DNA of 13,545 bases from Tannerella sp. Lineage in GTDB: Bacteria > Bacteroidota > Bacteroidia > Bacteroidales > Tannerellaceae. How positions within the stretch are numbered: the first letter of the stretch is position 1; each line of letters begins with the position of its first letter. The translations under genes and the position numbers were made by a program. Positions 12,978-13,545 of the stretch are shown piece by piece. The stretch spans positions 1-13,545 of the forward strand of contig JAIRXI010000409.1 in the NCBI GenBank assembly GCA_031268395.1, written 5' to 3'. The notes under the pieces are model-generated. The model made no database searches. It saw only the letters and a program-made list of their open reading frames with translations, and had not been told where the DNA came from.

Positions 12978-13197
12978 ACATGAAGTAATACTTTTTATCT
13001 CGCAGCGGGAAATCCCTGATGAGGGATTCTTCATAAAATCCATTACTTGATAATGATATTTGTTCATACGCTCCGGGAACAATATTCAATTCATCAAGAT
13101 AAAGATGCAACTCTTCGCCGACTGTTTTGATGTCTGACAATTCAAAGTAATTTATGACTTCCTTCGGCAATACATACCTGATTAATTCCTCTAACAT
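12978..13197 (-). pseudogene. ISAon1-like transposase N-terminal protein, copy B, truncated
   Basis: From the ATG at 13197 the minus strand reads MLEELIRYVLPKEVINYF, then ELHLYLDELNIVPGAYEQI, then NGFYEESLIRDFPLRDKKYY. This is clearly homologous to copy A, roughly half identical by eye, so it is a separate IS lineage rather than a recent duplicate. Family similarity stops at about 12978, where the sequence runs into the 3' end of copy A in opposite orientation. The open frame continues to 12934 but reads antisense copy A sequence. The downstream transposase is absent, so it is a fragment. Confidence 0.75.
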
Positions 13198-13216
13198 AAC
13201 TTCGTGGTTTTGACTG

Positions 13217-13246
13217 CAAAGTTATAGCTCTTTTCATACAGACAAA
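13217..13246 (-). promoter_or_regulatory. Putative promoter of IS copy B
   Basis: On the minus strand TTTG (13243-13246) is followed after 18 bases by TAACTTTG (13217-13224), matching the Bacteroides -33/-7 pair. It lies just before the copy B start at 13197. The -33 element overlaps the conserved IS end. Confidence 0.55.
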
Positions 13247-13249
13247 ACA

Positions 13250-13316
13250 CAGGGGTTTGCTGGTGATCCCTTTAAACCCGCTGTTTTCGCTCTGCTCTAA
13301 AAATGCAAAACCCCTG
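13250..13316. repeat. Inverted pair of IS-end-like motifs
   Basis: CAGGGGTTTGC (13250-13260) and GCAAAACCCCTG (13305-13316) are inverted copies with one extra T. The inner member belongs to the left end of IS copy B. The outer one may be an end of another element or part of the target. Confidence 0.45.
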
Positions 13317-13364
13317 AAATCTATTCAATTTCAAGGACTTGTTTTATGTCTCTTTTTGTTTTCG

Positions 13365-13438
13365 TGGTCCCACTTGGGCTTGAACCAAGGACCCCCTGAT
13401 TATGAGTCAGATGCTCTAACCAACTGAGCTATGGGACC
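13365..13438 (-). tRNA. tRNA with CAU anticodon (elongator Met, or Ile2)
   Basis: A 74-nt cloverleaf. The acceptor stem GGTCCCA/TGGGACC is perfect, with discriminator A. The D arm is GCTC-AGTTGGTTA-GAGC. The anticodon stem TCTGA/TCAGG (one T-G wobble) encloses the loop CTCATAA with anticodon CAT. The T arm is CTTGG-TTCAAGC-CCAAG. The 3' CCA is not encoded. CAU can mean elongator methionine or the isoleucine tRNA whose C34 is converted to lysidine by TilS. The loop alone does not decide, and the C4-G69 and C5-G68 pairs, which are TilS determinants in E. coli, keep Ile2 possible. It is not the initiator type, since the acceptor end is fully paired. Confidence 0.95.
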
Positions 13439-13470
13439 AGATCACTATGGCAAGTTTCAGTAATCAGGTG

Positions 13471-13503
13471 CAAAGGTACTAAAAAGAATGAAGATTGGAC
13501 AAA
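13471..13503 (-). promoter_or_regulatory. Putative promoter of the tRNA gene
   Basis: On the minus strand TTTG (13500-13503) is followed after 21 bases by TACCTTTG (13471-13478), a Bacteroides-type promoter. The transcript would start near 13464, about 26 bases before the mature tRNA 5' end. Confidence 0.55.
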
Positions 13504-13545
13504 TCCGGTAAATGATTTTATTTCTAACACGGAGATCTCAAAAAA

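Larger units (their letters stand above)
12181..12983 (+). pseudogene. ISAon1-like transposase N-terminal protein, copy A, split by an insertion
   Basis: The frame begins MDKLLELI at 12181 and is broken after 12206 by a 549-bp element. With the element and one ATAAA copy removed it reads MDKLLELIKYVLPDDIVSYF and continues LHLHLDEFNVPPPEYAHLKL, then GFYESSTIKDFPLRDKN, to LLHVQRRRR. This matches the small N-terminal proteins that precede ISAon1-family transposases, by my recollection of the family. It is also truncated: it ends at the arginine run, where it meets the opposed copy B, and the catalytic transposase is missing. The apparent GTG-initiated frame at 12735 merely reads into the gene from the element's right end. 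Confidence 0.75.

Noticed and set aside
13365..13438. tRNA as an integration attachment site for the mobile debris
   Set aside because: I found no repeat of the tRNA 3' end in the window and no integrase; proximity alone is not evidence.

Overview
The window looks like a chromosomal segment of a member of the Bacteroidales (Bacteroides/Parabacteroides-like, unusually GC-rich coding sequence). Three things support this. Many genes are preceded by the Bacteroides -7 promoter element TAnnTTTG with few Shine-Dalgarno sites. The gene families present (Bacteroidetes-type ECF sigma factor, rhamnose permease/isomerase/kinase with a divergent AraC regulator) fit the order. The IS remnants resemble the ISAon1-type elements common in Bacteroidetes.

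Layout: 1-303 is non-coding, carrying short repeats and a strong minus-strand terminator. 304-4182 (minus) is an L-rhamnose operon, rhaB-rhaA-rhaT in transcription order, read divergently from an AraC/RhaR-type regulator (4284-5168, plus). A bactofilin gene (minus) is convergent with the regulator and divergent from folB (dihydroneopterin aldolase). Next are a secreted TPR protein carrying what looks like a catalytically dead trypsin-fold domain, a 103-bp intergenic hairpin repeat, and a 917-aa UvrD-like helicase with an apparent RelE/ParE-like N-terminus and an ankyrin-like segment. An orphan ECF sigma factor with a long leader follows. From about 12.1 kb to 13.3 kb lies a pile-up of mobile-element debris, and the window ends with a CAU-anticodon tRNA on the minus strand.

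How the genes work together: RhaT imports L-rhamnose, RhaA isomerises it to rhamnulose, RhaB phosphorylates it, and the divergent AraC protein is the likely rhamnose-responsive activator. The aldolase and lactaldehyde reductase that complete the pathway are absent; the transcript appears to end right after rhaT. The other genes are single transcription units with no evident shared pathway.

Most interesting structure: the start of an ISAon1-like transposase N-terminal gene (12181) is split by a 549-bp element with no transposase. The element has 38-bp imperfect terminal inverted repeats and a 5-bp ATAAA duplication; removing it in silico restores the reading frame exactly. It carries ten head-to-tail 21-bp units, almost all of them small palindromes, and a nested inverted repeat around a 24-bp perfect palindrome. 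A sequence like its right end also occurs at 197-214 beside the rhamnose terminator. A second, diverged copy of the same transposase N-terminus faces the first and is fused to it tail to tail.
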